Below are positions 9,874 through 22,465 of a stretch of DNA of 64,000 bases, piece after piece. Source of the stretch: Macrothele yani. Lineage: Eukaryota; Arthropoda; Arachnida; Araneae; Macrothelidae. Positions within the stretch are counted from its first letter, which is position 1, and every line of letters begins with the position of its first letter. The stretch lies in the NCBI GenBank assembly GCA_039090855.1, contig CM077013.1:138219240-138283239 (forward strand), written 5' to 3'. The notes beneath the pieces are model-generated. The model made no database searches and had not been told where the DNA came from. It saw nothing but the letters and a program-made list of their open reading frames with translations. A program made the position numbers and the translations under genes.

Positions 9874-11520
9874 TACCTATTTGATCTTTAAAAGAAAGAA
9901 AGAAAGAAAATCATCTGATGATGTTTAATGGTGTCAAAAGGGAGCATGCTTTCTTTCGTCGTCGTTTGATTTGTTACCAGGTAGTTGCACCAGTGGCGCA
10001 ACCTAGCACAACGTGCGCCCTCCCTATCCCCGCAAGATTTACTTCAGCACCCCTAAGCAGAGTAATTTTCAAGGGTTTTCGAACACGAGGGAGGATGCAG
10101 TTTTCGCGGTGTGCGTATGTGTGGTGGTTGGGGGGGAGTTAGGAAGTCAAGGAGAGTGTCTGCAAAGGTAATGGTGGTACCTAGTGCCCCCTAGTTTTAA
10201 TTTATTAAGTAATAGATTAGACAATGCGTGTAATTGCTTTGTCCAAAACTAAAATAAATCATTTGAAGAAATCCCCCTCTTACACATGGTAGATCTGCTG
10301 CTGCTGTGAATAAATGTTGACACCTATCGTGCACGTAATCCTAGGTAACTGACTGTTTTCCCACATCCTCTACGGAGGAATCCCACTGTGGCCTCGCGCT
10401 TTTCCTCAGCAGCGCAGAGAGAGGGCGAAGAATGGAAAGCGATCGTATTATTTACAATCCATTGGAGAGCGATTGTATTATTTACAATCCATTGCAGAGC
10501 AATCGTATTACAACCCAAAGTCAAAGAGCCGAACACTTTCAATCTGTAGGACATTCAGTGTTTCAAAAGTGAAACTAGGCATTAATTTAGACAAAGCTAA
10601 ATATATCTTAAAGCAAAGCATGAATATTTGGATTAATTATTGTACGTGTTCGATTTTTTCATAAAAATATAACTGACAGCTGCAGTATGCTTTTTCGTTG
10701 CCTGCGCCCCCTCCCGCAGCTGCGTGTGCTGCGGGGATTGTAGTTACGCCACTGAGTTGCACATAGCCAAGGTAAGCTCACACAAGCTCTCTATCGTTAA
10801 GAAATCTTTTGTAACTCCTCCATCTCATCAGTCCCTTCTTTTTATGTCTTGCGAGTTTACATAAGAGCCCAAATTCATGAATTACACAGTGGATATCACT
10901 TGAAGGTATTTTCTTGTCCATTTCTGCTCTACCGATCTTTCATTCTGATGATTGTTCTTTGATTCTATGTCCGAAGTAAAGTTGTCTTTCGATAATGGCA
11001 GGCGCTGTTTCGCTTTCAATTCGGTTTCTCTCTCAAAAACCGCGAAACAAACTTCACAGCACAGAACCTACGTTCAGAATCCTTGGTCACGTGTTGCATT
11101 AGATTCCAACAGTTACTCATCCAGTAAGGTCATTACCCTCTCCTACAGAATGAGGTCATGGTTGAAGGAAAAGTGTTCAGGAGCTTCTTCCACGTGAAGG
11201 ACGCAACCCCAATGTTTACAATCTTCATTCAATGATTATCAATCGTAGGTCAATTTTTTATGTCGCCCGTACTCTGTGGCGAGTGTTTTAGATCCACAAG
11301 CTTGTTTCAGTATTCTGGTAGATCCGGGTGCTTTTTTTTCCATGACGTTTGTAAAAAAAATGGGTGCGTATGTTATTTGGTCTGATTGTCCGTTCGTCTA
11401 TCTGTATCTCCTGATCTATAGGTCTGATTTGCTTATAGGTAGCGGAGATACCTTTTTGCATTTTACCAATAGCTTGCTTTCTGAAAGTAAAAATTATTTT
11501 GCTATATACACTACATTGAT
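9874..11520. other. Unassigned spacer with a short tandem repeat
   Basis: A 30-bp unit (gcgatcgtattatttacaat...) is repeated 2.5 times at ~10439-10512, and an AAAG run lies at 9891-9910. Short frames at 10952-11197 and 11276-11578 resemble nothing I know. No promoter or RNA recognised. Confidence 0.5.
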
Positions 11521-12742
11521 AAAAGTCACCGGACACCTAGAAGAGAAACACAACATAGCATTTATTGACATACATTAGTACGGTGTCGGTCCACCTTTGG
11601 CCTTAATGCATGCACTGACCCTTCGAGAGATGCTTTCGACAAAGTTTTGGAGCACAGCAATAGGTATGCGCTTCCATTCAGTACATAATGCTGCCGCTAA
11701 CTGTTGCTCAGTTGTAGGCTTGGTTCCAAACTTTTTCTGCGGCGCTCTAATTCATTCCATAGGTGCTCCATGGGATTAAGATAAGGGCTCTGTGCTGGCC
11801 AGTCCACACACGTTACGGAATTATCGTCAAACCACGCCGTAAGAGTCCTTGTTTTATGGCTCGATGCATTTTCCTGCTGGTACCAACAAGGGTCGGTTCC
11901 ATAGTATTGCCACAGAGTTGGTAGGGCATAGTTGTCCAGATTATCGAGGTAGACGTGCTGGTTTACAGGTTTGTGCACGATAGCCAATGGGCAGGGACCA
12001 TACCACGGAAACCACCCCCACACGAGTACAATGCCAGCTCCAAACTTGACCGTAAGAATTATACACTGCTGCAAATAGCGTTCCTTCCGGCTGCCGCCAT
12101 ACCCACACACGGCCATCAGAATGATGGATCGCATATCTGGATTGATCAGTCCATAGGACCCGTTTCCATTGATCTACGGTCTACGATAAATGTTCTTTAC
12201 ACCATGCTAAACCACGAATAGCATTCCGAGTGGAGATGAAAGGCTTCCTAACAGCCACATGACCACAGTGACCAATGGAATGAAGTTCTATGCGAATGGT
12301 ACGTGTGCATACCGATAGGTGCTAGCATTTTTATGCACCTGTACACTGAGGACTTGTGCAGTACTCCGTCGATTAGCTGTAACAACTCTGCTGAGGCTTC
12401 GGCGTCATCTTTCACTGATTTTCTTTGGTCTGTCGGTACGTTTTGCTGCTTCAGGCACGCCATGTATCCTCCACTTATTCAGTACATCCGAAACGGTTGA
12501 CTTGGGTATGTTTAAACGCCTCTCGGTTTCTTTTATGCCCAACCCACTAATATAACACCCAAGAATCTTTCCTTTCACAAAGTCAGTTCCCTCCCGCAGC
12601 GACGTTTTTCACTCAGCCTCATAGTGCGATATGATCGCGTTCAGCTGCAGGCTTCCTTTTATACCGTTTGCAGCTGTACCGCGCATCTTAACAACGCAGC
12701 GGATCCGTTCATTTGCTTTTGAAGGGGTGTCCGGTGACTTCT
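11521..12742 (-). mobile_element. Tc1 element 4 with short TIRs
   Basis: TIR aagtcaccggacacc at 11523-11537 and inverted at 12726-12740, enclosing a minus-strand transposase of the expected size. Confidence 0.85.
11660..12600 (-). pseudogene. Tc1 transposase, element 4, with a changed second catalytic residue
   Basis: The N-terminal region (12600-12250) contains a helix-turn-helix-like KSTVSDVLNKW and a TDRPKK hook. The frame then breaks. The catalytic part is in 12134-11697: VKFGAGIVLVWGWF, then WYQQENASSHKT where the family has QQDN. The Asp codon reads GAA (11871-11873), giving Glu. SPYLNPMEHLWNELE follows, with spacing 34. The first DES motif is not readable in frame. Several stops. Inactive. 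Confidence 0.87.
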
Positions 12743-13178
12743 TTCAATCTCATCCATTGACATCCAGATTTTCTTGTCAGGTACTTTTTTACTTATCTTT
12801 TACGTGGTGTTTTCATAGCAGCGGCTGACATAATTTTTCCTTAGTGTGGAGGAGTCTGGCAAAGACTTCCCAGTAAGCTTTTCTAAAGAGCCACGCAATT
12901 TTGGATTGTTGACTTTGCTCTAGGAAATATAGGCACAAATGAAGGCTACACACAATTCTTCGTAAAATGCGGAATGTTTTGAAGACGAGTTGGTTTGCCC
13001 AAGGAACACTTATCATCCTGGGGTAGTTGCAGACCTCATTTGTGCTTTCCACTGCTGGCATGCTGCTGCACAGTAAATTTCTTTTTCTGTGGCAACTCTC
13101 ACGTTGCAGAGTTTGCATTATAGTATCTATCCATCGGTAAAGAATGCCATGAATGGAATACGAGATTACACCATACAA
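12743..13178. other. Unassigned spacer
   Basis: A 122-residue minus-strand frame (12813-13181) has no recognisable motif and is probably chance. Confidence 0.4.
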
Positions 13179-13442
13179 CACAAATTTTGAAGATGACAGT
13201 CCGTTCTTTGGTGTAAATATGACAAGGATGGTAAGTCAGATAATATCCAAAAAACTTGAAAATTTCGATGTCCTGGAGTAGGAATCGAACCAGCGTCTCC
13301 CAGATAGCGCCCGGGTATACTGGGAGACGCGGTTTCGATCCCCTCTCCAGGACGAAGACATTTTCTAGTTTTCGGATATTACCTGACTTACCATCCTTGT
13401 CATATTTACACCAAAAAACGGACTGTGGTCTTCAAAATTAGG
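13179..13442. repeat. Fold-back repeat with tRNA-like centre, copy 2
   Basis: Both arms carry ttttgaagat...gtccgt and ggtgtaaatatgacaagg. The centre (~13270-13352) is itself almost palindromic: gtcctggagtaggaatcgaa at one side and ttcgatcccctctccaggac at the other, around gatagcgcccgggtata. Each half looks like a tRNA T-arm plus acceptor strand, so this appears to be two SINE-like units head to head. Confidence 0.7.
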
Positions 13443-14238
13443 TAAAAATACTTTTTCGCCATATTTAGAAATGAAGTGTTTTAATTTCTGTGAGGCACTT
13501 TCTTTCACTTTAGGCATGTTAGATGTTGAAATTCACAAATTACTACGCAAAAATTATTCACGGCTAATAAACAACACGTGCAGTTTCTGAAAAATGTCGC
13601 GAGACAATGAGCCCCCGTTATCTGTAGAACTCATGCAGACTAGTTTGGAAGAGTTCATTTGCAGCCACGCTACACTAGAGGGGATGTGGAAGAGGAAGGC
13701 AAGGTTACACAGTGAAATCTGTATCGGCAGTTTGACTCTCTTTGCCCAAACTGAGGGCGTGAAGCCTGCGGTGTTCGTTACCCACCCTCCTCACATTGAA
13801 CCTCGCCATCCGACATAATGGCAAAGGCCATGCTCCAAATGGGAGAACAACTCATCACCGGCCTGAAGGAAGAGACAGAGGAGGGAAGGAAGTGCTTTTA
13901 CTCTCGTCGTGGCGCCACCGTTTGCTACGACACGTGTACAGATGTTTTGGACACGCACCTCCCCCCCCCTTCTCCATTTTCTCAGTCTTGTTTCTGGCTT
14001 TCAGGGAAATTCATCCAAAAATGTCACTTTTTAAAAAAAATGCCGAAATATGCAAAATAATAATTGAAAAATACCAAAACAAGGACTTAAAATGACCGAA
14101 AAACCTGAAAATATCGTGTCAAAATCACGAAAACAAAATGCAAAAAATGCTCTTAACAAAGGTACTTAAATCACCTTAGTTTTGTATGAAACATACTTGT
14201 ATGCACTTGAAAAAACATTTTAGTGTTGCCAAAAAAAT
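13443..14238. other. Unassigned spacer
   Basis: Short plus-strand frames (13594-13818, 13818-14060) lack recognisable domains. Poly-C and poly-A runs near 13963 and 14032. No gene supported. Confidence 0.4.
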
Positions 14239-14598
14239 ATGCAAAATCGAACCATTAACAGCACGATACAGAGTCCAACGGTTAGCCTAGAGCAGGACTC
14301 GACGACACTGGGCAGGCGAATGGTGACATGTCTTGTTTTGTCCCGCTTCTGTCTGTGGCATGACGATGGCCGAAGAATTGTCTGGAGGCGTTGCCACCAG
14401 CGCTATGATGAGGCCTTTATCACCAAGCGTCACAGACGCCCAAAACTAGGCATCATCGCATGGAGGGGCGTTATGCTTGACCAACACACATCCCTGGTTC
14501 ATATTCGAGGGCATTTGACAGCATGGTGGTACGTGGATTTGATTCCTGACCCTATGGTACTACCGCTGCAGAGTGGATGCAAATACAAATCTAGCTGA
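14239..14598 (+). pseudogene. Tc1/mariner transposase fragment 5
   Basis: Central catalytic fragment only. SRFCLWHDDGRRIVWRR resembles the segment just after the first DES motif of Tc1-like transposases. ITKRHRRPKLGIIAWRGVML corresponds to the usual HTGPTPGIMVWGAI stretch, followed by LVHIRGHLTAWWYVD. The first Asp is lost (VLSRF instead of SDESRF), and everything after the block before QQDN is missing. No TIRs found. Confidence 0.75.
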
Positions 14599-14806
14599 TC
14601 AAAAGGTATATTTGTTGTAGCTTCAAAACAACTTAAATACTGTCGTACTGTAATACTAAATAGTTGTGTAGCTACGACTCACAATCAGTTTTACAAAAGA
14701 AACAATTGGGTCTGAGCAGGAGCAGGTAGATGGCACGTGTTTAGTGCAACCATCGTTTTCTCCTTAGCAACGCCCAGCAGTTGCCTTCGGAACTACGATC
14801 TGTGTA

Positions 14807-15745
14807 TTATGACGAAGAAGTCTTCTCTTACTTCTACGTTAATTTAAAACATCAGCATACTAAGAAATAGTTCCTAAATGAAAGAAACCTTAACGGCCAG
14901 ACGAAACATGTAAACAACAGAAGTCACACTTACGGAAAAAGATGCTTTATTCAGGATGTAGCAAACACATCTATAACGACAAAGAAGTCTTATCTTGCTT
15001 TTACGTTAATTTAAAACATCAACATACTAAGAAATAGTTCCTAAATGAAAGAAACCTTAACGGCCAGACGAAACAACAGAAGTCAACTTACGGAAAAGAT
15101 GCTTTATTCAAGGTTGTAGCACACGCATCGTAACATAGCATATTGCAGTAAACTCTCCACACACCACACATTATCACAACACTCCTATCAATAATCAGTT
15201 TACAACTCAACGCTCGTAATAATCGCTCTCTTACAACGCTCTCCAAGCAACAATTTAGTCATCGCTTTTATCTTTTGTTCTTATCAATATCAGACATACG
15301 TCTCGTTCATTCAACCTCAATTGTGTTGCCAAACGTATTCGTTTGAGAGAAAGATATCACGTTAAGAGTGAATAATAGCAGAATAAACTCAAGATTTACA
15401 CAGGGAAAGAAACTAAAAAGGAAAGTTAATTTAGAATATACGTCACACATCGTAGCATAGCATATTGCACTAAACTCTCCACACACAACTCAACGCTCTT
15501 TTCAATAATCAGTTTACAACCCAACGCTCGCAAGCAATAGATTAGTCGTCGTTTTTATCCCTTGTTCTTATCAAAACTCAGGCATACGTCACGTTCATTC
15601 AACCTCAATTGTGTTGCCAAACGTATTCGTTTGAGAGAAAGATATCACGTTAAGTGTGAAGAATAACAGAATAAACTCAAGATTTACATAGGGAAAGAAA
15701 CTAAAAAGGAAATTTAATTTAGAACATACTTCACAGTACACGTAA
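14807..15745. repeat. Two nested tandem duplications in AT-rich DNA
   Basis: A ~166-bp unit (gaagtctt...acgttaatttaaaacatc...gatgctttattca) occurs at ~14810 and ~14975. A ~322-bp unit (catagcatattgca...) occurs at ~15130 and ~15452. On the minus strand the first unit holds a TGAATAAAGCATC polyadenylation-like string, so it could be part of a retroelement end, but I see no coding region attached. Confidence 0.6.
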
Positions 15746-16160
15746 TTTATTCTCGATCCTATTCGGGTTTTCGGTGAATAAAACTACAGGTATCCACCTA
15801 CAGATTTAGTGCATTTAAAAACTTTGACATTGTGTTATTTAGTTCTTATGTTCACTAATTATAAGGGACGTATTCCATGAAATTTTTTAAAGATGTAATT
15901 GAAGTAACAGGCTTGCAAAAGCAAAGACCGTAAAAGTCCGTTGTGAAAGTATATTCAGCGTTTTAGTTAGTCATTTAGGTATGTAATTATAACTGTTTTA
16001 TGACCAACTTTAACCAATTTTTTTATTAATATTTTAGTGATGTCGGACGGAGTTCCAAGAAGAGAGCTCTTTGATGTTTGGCGGAACGAAAAAAATATTT
16101 CAAGGAGATTAGCCTGTGTGTGAGTGATTATATATTGACTAAATATGGCTTTGAAGATTC
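15746..16160. other. Unassigned spacer before the Transib fragment
   Basis: No frame matched. ~16040-16100 may encode a few residues (GVPRRELFDVWRNE) but I cannot place them. Confidence 0.35.
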
Positions 16161-16164
16161 TGAG

Positions 16165-16868
16165 GGACTTTTCGAGTGCATCCTGCATATATCATATAGA
16201 TTAGACATTGAATCGTGGCAAATACGAAAATAAAACAAAGCTCAGGTTGAAGAACGAAAAAAAAAAAAAAGAATGCAAGATCGCTTCCACAAAGAAATGG
16301 AGCTTCTTGTCGACAAACCCAAACCAGGATTTGGTACGACAAATGACGGAAATAGCGCGCGGAGGTTCTTTGAAGTTCCAGCTTTAGCATCAGATATTAC
16401 TAGCGTAGATGAAGAGCTGATTCGGCGATTTGGAACCATTCTTAAAACAATCGCCAGTGGGTACAGAATTAACAATGGAGAGTTTGAAAAATACCACTTC
16501 GACACAGCAGAATTATACATCCGAAAATAGAAGTGGTATTATATGCCACAAAGTGTGCATAAGATACTTATCCACGGTGCACACTTGGTAAAGGAAGCCG
16601 TACTTCCAGTTGGGATGATGTCTGAGGAAGCTCAAGAAGCCCGGAATAAGGACTATAAGAATTTCAGGGAACATCATACTCGTAAATTTTGTAGAACCGA
16701 TACAATGACGGACTTGATGCACACGGTATTAATTTCCTCGGACCTGATTGTAAGCAATCTTCGAGTCAAACGTTAAAAGAGAACTAAAAGTATATCTCCT
16801 GATGTACTGAGACTACTCCAAGATCCGGGTGGCAGCGATGATGATGATGATGATGATGTTGTTGGAAA
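16165..16868 (+). pseudogene. Transib (RAG1-like) transposase, C-terminal part
   Basis: Begins in frame with LFECILHISYRLDIESWQ, has a stop near 16230, passes in frame through an A14 run, and continues RFHKEMELLVDKPKPGFG, TNDGNSARRFF, WYYMPQSVHKILIHGA and MSEEAQEARNKDYKNFREH. The Glu in SEEAQEARNKD (16624-16638) corresponds to the region of RAG1 E962, the third catalytic residue. Stops at 16528-16530 and ~16774, then a tail ending in a run of Asp codons (16837-16857). It covers the part missing from the pseudogene at 1-3669 but lies on the other strand 15 kb away, so it is probably a second copy. Confidence 0.78.
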
Positions 16869-17466
16869 TTGAATAGATGTACATCTCTCTGAAGCCTGTA
16901 AATATTTGAAATGTGTGTTTATTTGACCACAGTTGGTGTTCTGTTTAAATCTTATTAATTTGTTATTTTCTTTAAATAAGAACAAAGACTTAAAAAATAT
17001 TTGCACTAAATCTTACAAAACCATACGAATATTTCGTTGATATCTTTTACGCAATTCACAATTACAAAAATAATTGAAAATGCAACTTGTAAATTCGTAT
17101 AAAATTCTATGACAATCTGTTTTATAGGAGAGGAGTTATTAATTTTGATCAGCTAGATTTGTATTTCGAAGCACTGTGCGCTGGTGCAAAATTCAGCAAC
17201 TAAGTAATGCTTGGCGAGTTATTCCGCCTGATTAGCTCGCCGAGCGTCACACGTTCCATCTTATGTTCCGTCACACGTTTTGTCTTATGTGTTAGAGTGA
17301 AAAATTTAAGTCACGAGGGTAGGTGCAGCCAATAAACTGGCATCTCGTTATATATATTTTTAAATTCAGTAGCTTCAGCATTTACGTACCCTGCTGGTAA
17401 TATCGAGAAAAGACCAAATGGTATGTTCTTCGTTCTTACCGATCATGCTTTAAATGCAAAAATAAC
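16869..17466. other. Unassigned AT-rich spacer
   Basis: Nothing recognised. Confidence 0.45.
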
Positions 17467-17671
17467 TTTTTTTTTTTTTGAGTAGAGGTTGAACGACCAC
17501 CATGAGCAACTCAAGCAGTCGCCCGTCCCTAATTTAGAGCCACTGACTCCAGGAAAGGGAGAGAGCCAGTGCCGTAAGACAAACACAACATCCATGCCTC
17601 ACCGGGATTCGAACCCGGACCCCTTTCGGACGACGGATCAGAAGCCATCGCTTCGACCACTGCGCCACTAC
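17467..17671 (-). repeat. tRNA-derived SINE, family A, copy 2
   Basis: Poly-T at 17467-17479, then the complement of the SINE body and of the B box (ggattcgaacccggac). The head ends near 17671. Slightly 5' damaged. Confidence 0.88.
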
Positions 17672-17839
17672 AGTTAGGATTAATGATTGCAGATGTATAG
17701 CGTTCAGAGAGACGGAAAGACAGACATAATAGTGGTGCTTTAAGCAGGTTCTTTTTCTTTTCCGCAAAAAAGCGTGCTAAAAAGCAATCTTTGTATGTTT
17801 TGCGAGTAGTTGATTGGAGTTCTTTGACAAAATACGTGC

Positions 17840-18069
17840 CGCCCCGGTGGCGCAGTGGTCTAAGGCGTTGGCCTCTGATCATTCGTCCGAAAGGGGTCCG
17901 GGTTCGAATCCCGGTGAGGCATGGATGTTGTGTTTGTCTTACGGCACTGGCTCTCTCCCTTCCCCGGAACCAGTGACCCTAAATTAGGGACGGGCGACTG
18001 CTTATAGCCCATTGAGTTGCTCACGGTGGTCGTTAAACCTCCAATCAAAAAAAAAAAAAAAAAAAAAAA
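17840..18069 (+). repeat. tRNA-derived SINE, family A, copy 3
   Basis: Full head with A and B boxes (ggtggcgcagtggtctaagg, gggttcgaatcccgg), complete body and a 23-base A tail interrupted by a single C. Among the least decayed copies here. Confidence 0.92.
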
Positions 18070-18700
18070 TACGTAACCGTTTCACTCGATAGTTCAATGT
18101 CATCCCTCTCTCTTTGCTTTCAATTTTATCGCATTTCGCACGAATTCCTCCTTTTGTGTGTCTTCATCGCAGAGAAGCAACTCACGTTTTGAAGCTGGTA
18201 GCAAGGCCATGTTAGTCAAGGTCATGCAGTCTGATGAAACATTGCACTCTTGGTTAGGCCTACTTGAAGTTTTTAACGCTTCTTTTGACAAATGGAGTTG
18301 CAAGGGACAACTCTTTGCATCCCTTCTCGTGACCTTCTGTTTCTTGGCAGAAATTAATTCATTCTGTAAAAACGCGCAACTACGCCACGAGTTACGAAGA
18401 CATCAAAAGTGTAATTAGCCTGTATTTACAATCCTTTCCGACAGTAAAGATATACATATATCAAATAGGATTTTTAGGATACGAAAAAAGAAGCGAGAAT
18501 ACATTTACTCCACCGAGTAAACAACTACGCTCAATTAAAAAACAAACAAACTGCGCATAACTTAAAGTACGTTATACAGTAGTAGAATTTCGATAAAAGT
18601 TTTACTGGGCCTGCTGATTAGTGTATACCCGAAGTTGGTGGTCCGCACCTATTTTGACTGGTCCAAAAGTGACACATATATTTTTAGTTTAATATGCATA
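18070..18700. other. Unassigned spacer
   Basis: Frames at 18100-18418 on both strands resemble nothing known to me. Confidence 0.4.
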
Positions 18701-21700
18701 CTGTATTAAATATTTTTATGGCTCTTCTTCAAGACGGAGTATTAGCACTGCCATTAATCATAAGGTGTGCCTGACATCATTAGTAAGGAGTATTAGCGCT
18801 GACATTATTAATAAGGAGTAGTATCACTGACATTAAAATATAAGATCAGTATTTTTTTTAATTGGAGGTTCAACGACCACCGTGAGCAACTCAATGGGCT
18901 ATAAGTAGTCGCCCGTCCCTAATTTAGGACCAATAGTTCCAAGGAAGGGAGAAAGCCAGTGCTGTAAGACTAACACAACATCCGTGCCTCACGGGATTCG
19001 AACCCGAACCCCTTTCGGACGAATGATCAGACGCCATTGCTTATACCACTGCGCCACCTGGGTGGCAACGTTAGTTTTATGACTGACATTATTCATAAGG
19101 AGTATTATCACTGATATTAATCCTAAAGTGTGCCATCATTAAAGTGTGCCTGACATCATTAATAAGGAGTATTAGCATTGACATTAACCATAAGCAGTAT
19201 TAGCACTGACTTTAATATATAAGGAGATTAGTATTAGCACTGATATTAAGAATATATAAGGAGATTAGACATTAATAATATATATGTGGCTGGTGTCTAA
19301 CATAAGGTTATTAGACATTAATAACATATGTGTGGCTTGTGTCTGACATTAATAATATACAATTAGATTAGTATTAGCACTTACATTAATCATAAGGACT
19401 ATTGGCACTGACATTAATATATAAGGAGATTAGTATTAGTATTGACGTTAATAATATATAAGGAGATTAGACGTTAATAATGTATGTGTGGCTTGTGCCT
19501 GACATTAATAATCTATAAGGAAATAAATATATAAAGAGATTAGTATTAGCACTGACATTAATCATAACGAGTATTAGCACTGACATTAATACAAAAGGAG
19601 ATTACTGTTAGCACTGACATTAATAATAGATAAGCAGATGAGACATTAATCATATATGTGTGGCTGGTGTCTAACATAAGGAGATTAGACATTACTAATA
19701 TATGCGCGGCTTGTGTCTGACATTAATAGTATATAAGGAGATTAATATATAAAGAGATTAGTATTAGCATTGATGTTAATCATAAGATGTATTAGCACTG
19801 ACATTAATCATAAGGTGTATTAGCACTGACATTAGTATATAAAGAGATTGGTATTAGCACTGACATTAATAATATGTAAAGAGATTAGACATTAATAATA
19901 TATGTGTGGCTTGTGTCTAACATAAGGTGATTAGATATAAATAATATATATGTGGCTGGTGTCTAACATAAGGTGATTAGACATTAATAATATATGTGTG
20001 GCTTGTGTCTGACATTAATAATATACAAGCAGATTAGTATTAGCACTTACATTAATCATAAGGACTATTGGCACTGACATTAATATATAAGGAGATTAGT
20101 ATTAGCACTGACGTTAATAATATATAAGGAGATTAGACGTTAATAATGTATGTGTGGCTTGTGTCTGACATTAATAATCTATAAGGAAATAAATGTATAA
20201 AGAGATTAGTATTAGCACTGACATTAATTATAACGAGTATTAGCACTGACATTAATACAAAAGGAGATTACTATTAGCACTGACAATAATATATAAGCAG
20301 ATGAGACATTAATCATATATGTGTGGCTGGTGTCTAACATAAGGAGATTAGACATTACTAATATATGTGCGGCTTGTGTCTGACATTAATAGTATATAAG
20401 GAGATTAATATATAAAGAGATTAGTATTAGCATTGATGTTAATCATAAGATGTATTAGCACTGACATTAATCATAAGGTGTATTAGCACTGACATTAATA
20501 TATAAAGAGATTGGTATTAGCACTGACATTATTAATATGTAAAGAGATTAGACATTAATCATATATGTGTGGCTTGTGTCTAACATAAGGTGATTAGATA
20601 TAAATAATACATATGTGGCTGGTGTCTAACATAAGGTGATTAGACATTAATAATATATGTGTGGCTTGTGTCTGACATTAATAATATACAAGGAGATTAG
20701 TATTAGCACTTACATTAATCATAAGGACTATTGGCACTGACATTAATATATAAGGAGATTAGTATTAGCACTGACGTTAATAATATATAAGGAGATTAGA
20801 CGTTAATAATGTATGTGTGGCTTGTGTCTGACATTAATAATCTATAAGGAAATAAATGTATAAAGAGATTAGTATTAGCACTGACATTAATTATAACGAG
20901 TATTAGCACTGACATTAATACAAAAGGAGATTACTATTAGCACTGACAATAATATATAAGCAGATGAGACATTAATCATATATGTGTGGCTGGTGTCTAA
21001 CATAAGGAGATTAAACATTACTAATATATGTGCGGCTTGTGTCTGACATTAATAGTATATAAGGAGATTAATATATAAAGAGATTAGTATTAGCATTGAT
21101 GTTAATCATAAGATGTATTAGCACTGACATTAATCATAAGGTGTATTAGCACTGACATTAATATATAAAGAGATTGGTATTAGCACTGACATTATTAATA
21201 TGTAAAGAGATTAGACATTAATCATATATGTGTGGCTTGTGTCTAACATAAGGTGATTAGATATAAATAATATATATGTGGCTGGTGTCTAACATAAGGT
21301 GATTAGACATTAATAATATATGTGTGGCTTGTGTCTGACATTAATAATATACAAGGAGATTAGTATTAGCACTTACATTAATCATAAGGACTATTGGCAC
21401 TGACATTAATATATAAGGAGATTAGTATTAGCACTGACGTTAATAATATATAAGGAGATTAGACGTTAATAATGTATGTGTGGCTTGTGTCTGACATTAA
21501 TAATCTATAAGGAAATAAATGTATAAAGAGATTAGTATTAGCACTGACATTAATTATAACGAGTATTAGCACTGACATTAATACAAAAGGAGATTACTAT
21601 TAGCACTGACAATAATATATAAGCAGATGAGACATTAATAATATATGTGTGGCTGGTGTCTAACATAAGGAGATTAGACATTACTAATATATGTGCGGCT

Positions 21701-22430
21701 TGTGTCTGACATTAATAGTATATAAGGAGATTAATATATAAAGAGATTAGTATTAGCATTGATGTTAATCATAAGATGTATTAGCACTGACATTAATCAT
21801 AAGGTGTATTAGCACTGACATTAATATATAAAGAGATTGGTATTAGCACTGACATTATTAATATGTAAAGAGATTAGACATTAATCATATATGTGTGACT
21901 TGTGTCTAACAAAAGGTGATTAGACATTAATAATATATGTGTGGCTTGTGTCTAACATAAGGTGATTAGACAATAATAATATAGGTCTGGTTTGTGTCTG
22001 ATATTAATAGTATATAAGGAGGTTAATATATAAAGAAATTAGTATTAGCACTGACAATAATGTATAAGGAGATTACACATTAATAATATATGTGTGGCTT
22101 GTGTCTAACATAAGATGATTAGACATTAATAATATAGGTCTGACTTAGGTCCGACATTAAAAATATATAAGGAGATTAGTATTAGCACTGACATTAATAT
22201 ACAAGAAGATTAGTGTTAGCACTGACCTTAATAATATATAAGGATATTGAACATTAATAATATATGTATTGCTTGTGTCTAACATAAGGAGATTAGACAT
22301 TAATAATATATGTGTGGCTTGCGTCTGATGTTAATATTATATAAGGAAATTCATATATGAGGAGATTAGTATTAGCACTAACATTAATCGTAAGGAGTAT
22401 CAGCAGTGACATTAATCATAAGCTGTGCCA
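18700..22430. repeat. AT-rich satellite with a 663-bp higher-order repeat
   Basis: Built from short blocks such as gacattaataatatatgtg, tggcttgtgtctaacataag and agattagtattagcac. Between ~19280 and ~21960 the blocks form a higher-order unit. The marker cataaggtgattagatataa recurs at 19921, 20584 and 21247, exactly 663 bp apart, with an earlier related unit ~666 bp before. The edges at 18700-19260 and 21960-22430 are less ordered. No long frames. Confidence 0.92.
18852..19067 (-). repeat. tRNA-derived SINE, family A, copy 4, inside the satellite edge
   Basis: T run at 18852-18859, body and B-box complement (ggattcgaacccgaac), head ending cactgcgccacctgggtgg. Satellite blocks flank it on both sides, so it inserted into the array. 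Confidence 0.88.
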
Positions 22431-22465
22431 CTACCTAGATGGTGTCACTGTATCCCTCGTCTGGA

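Noticed and set aside
12813..13181. 122-residue minus-strand frame as a gene
   Set aside because: No motif, no start context, and codon usage looks random; AT-rich DNA gives such frames by chance.
14807..15745. Pair of LTRs of a retrovirus-like element
   Set aside because: The repeats are tandem with no interior coding region, no TG...CA ends at matching places, and no primer-binding site recognised.
18700..22430. CRISPR array
   Set aside because: Repeats are AT-rich, of variable length and without unique spacers. The surrounding sequence is eukaryotic.
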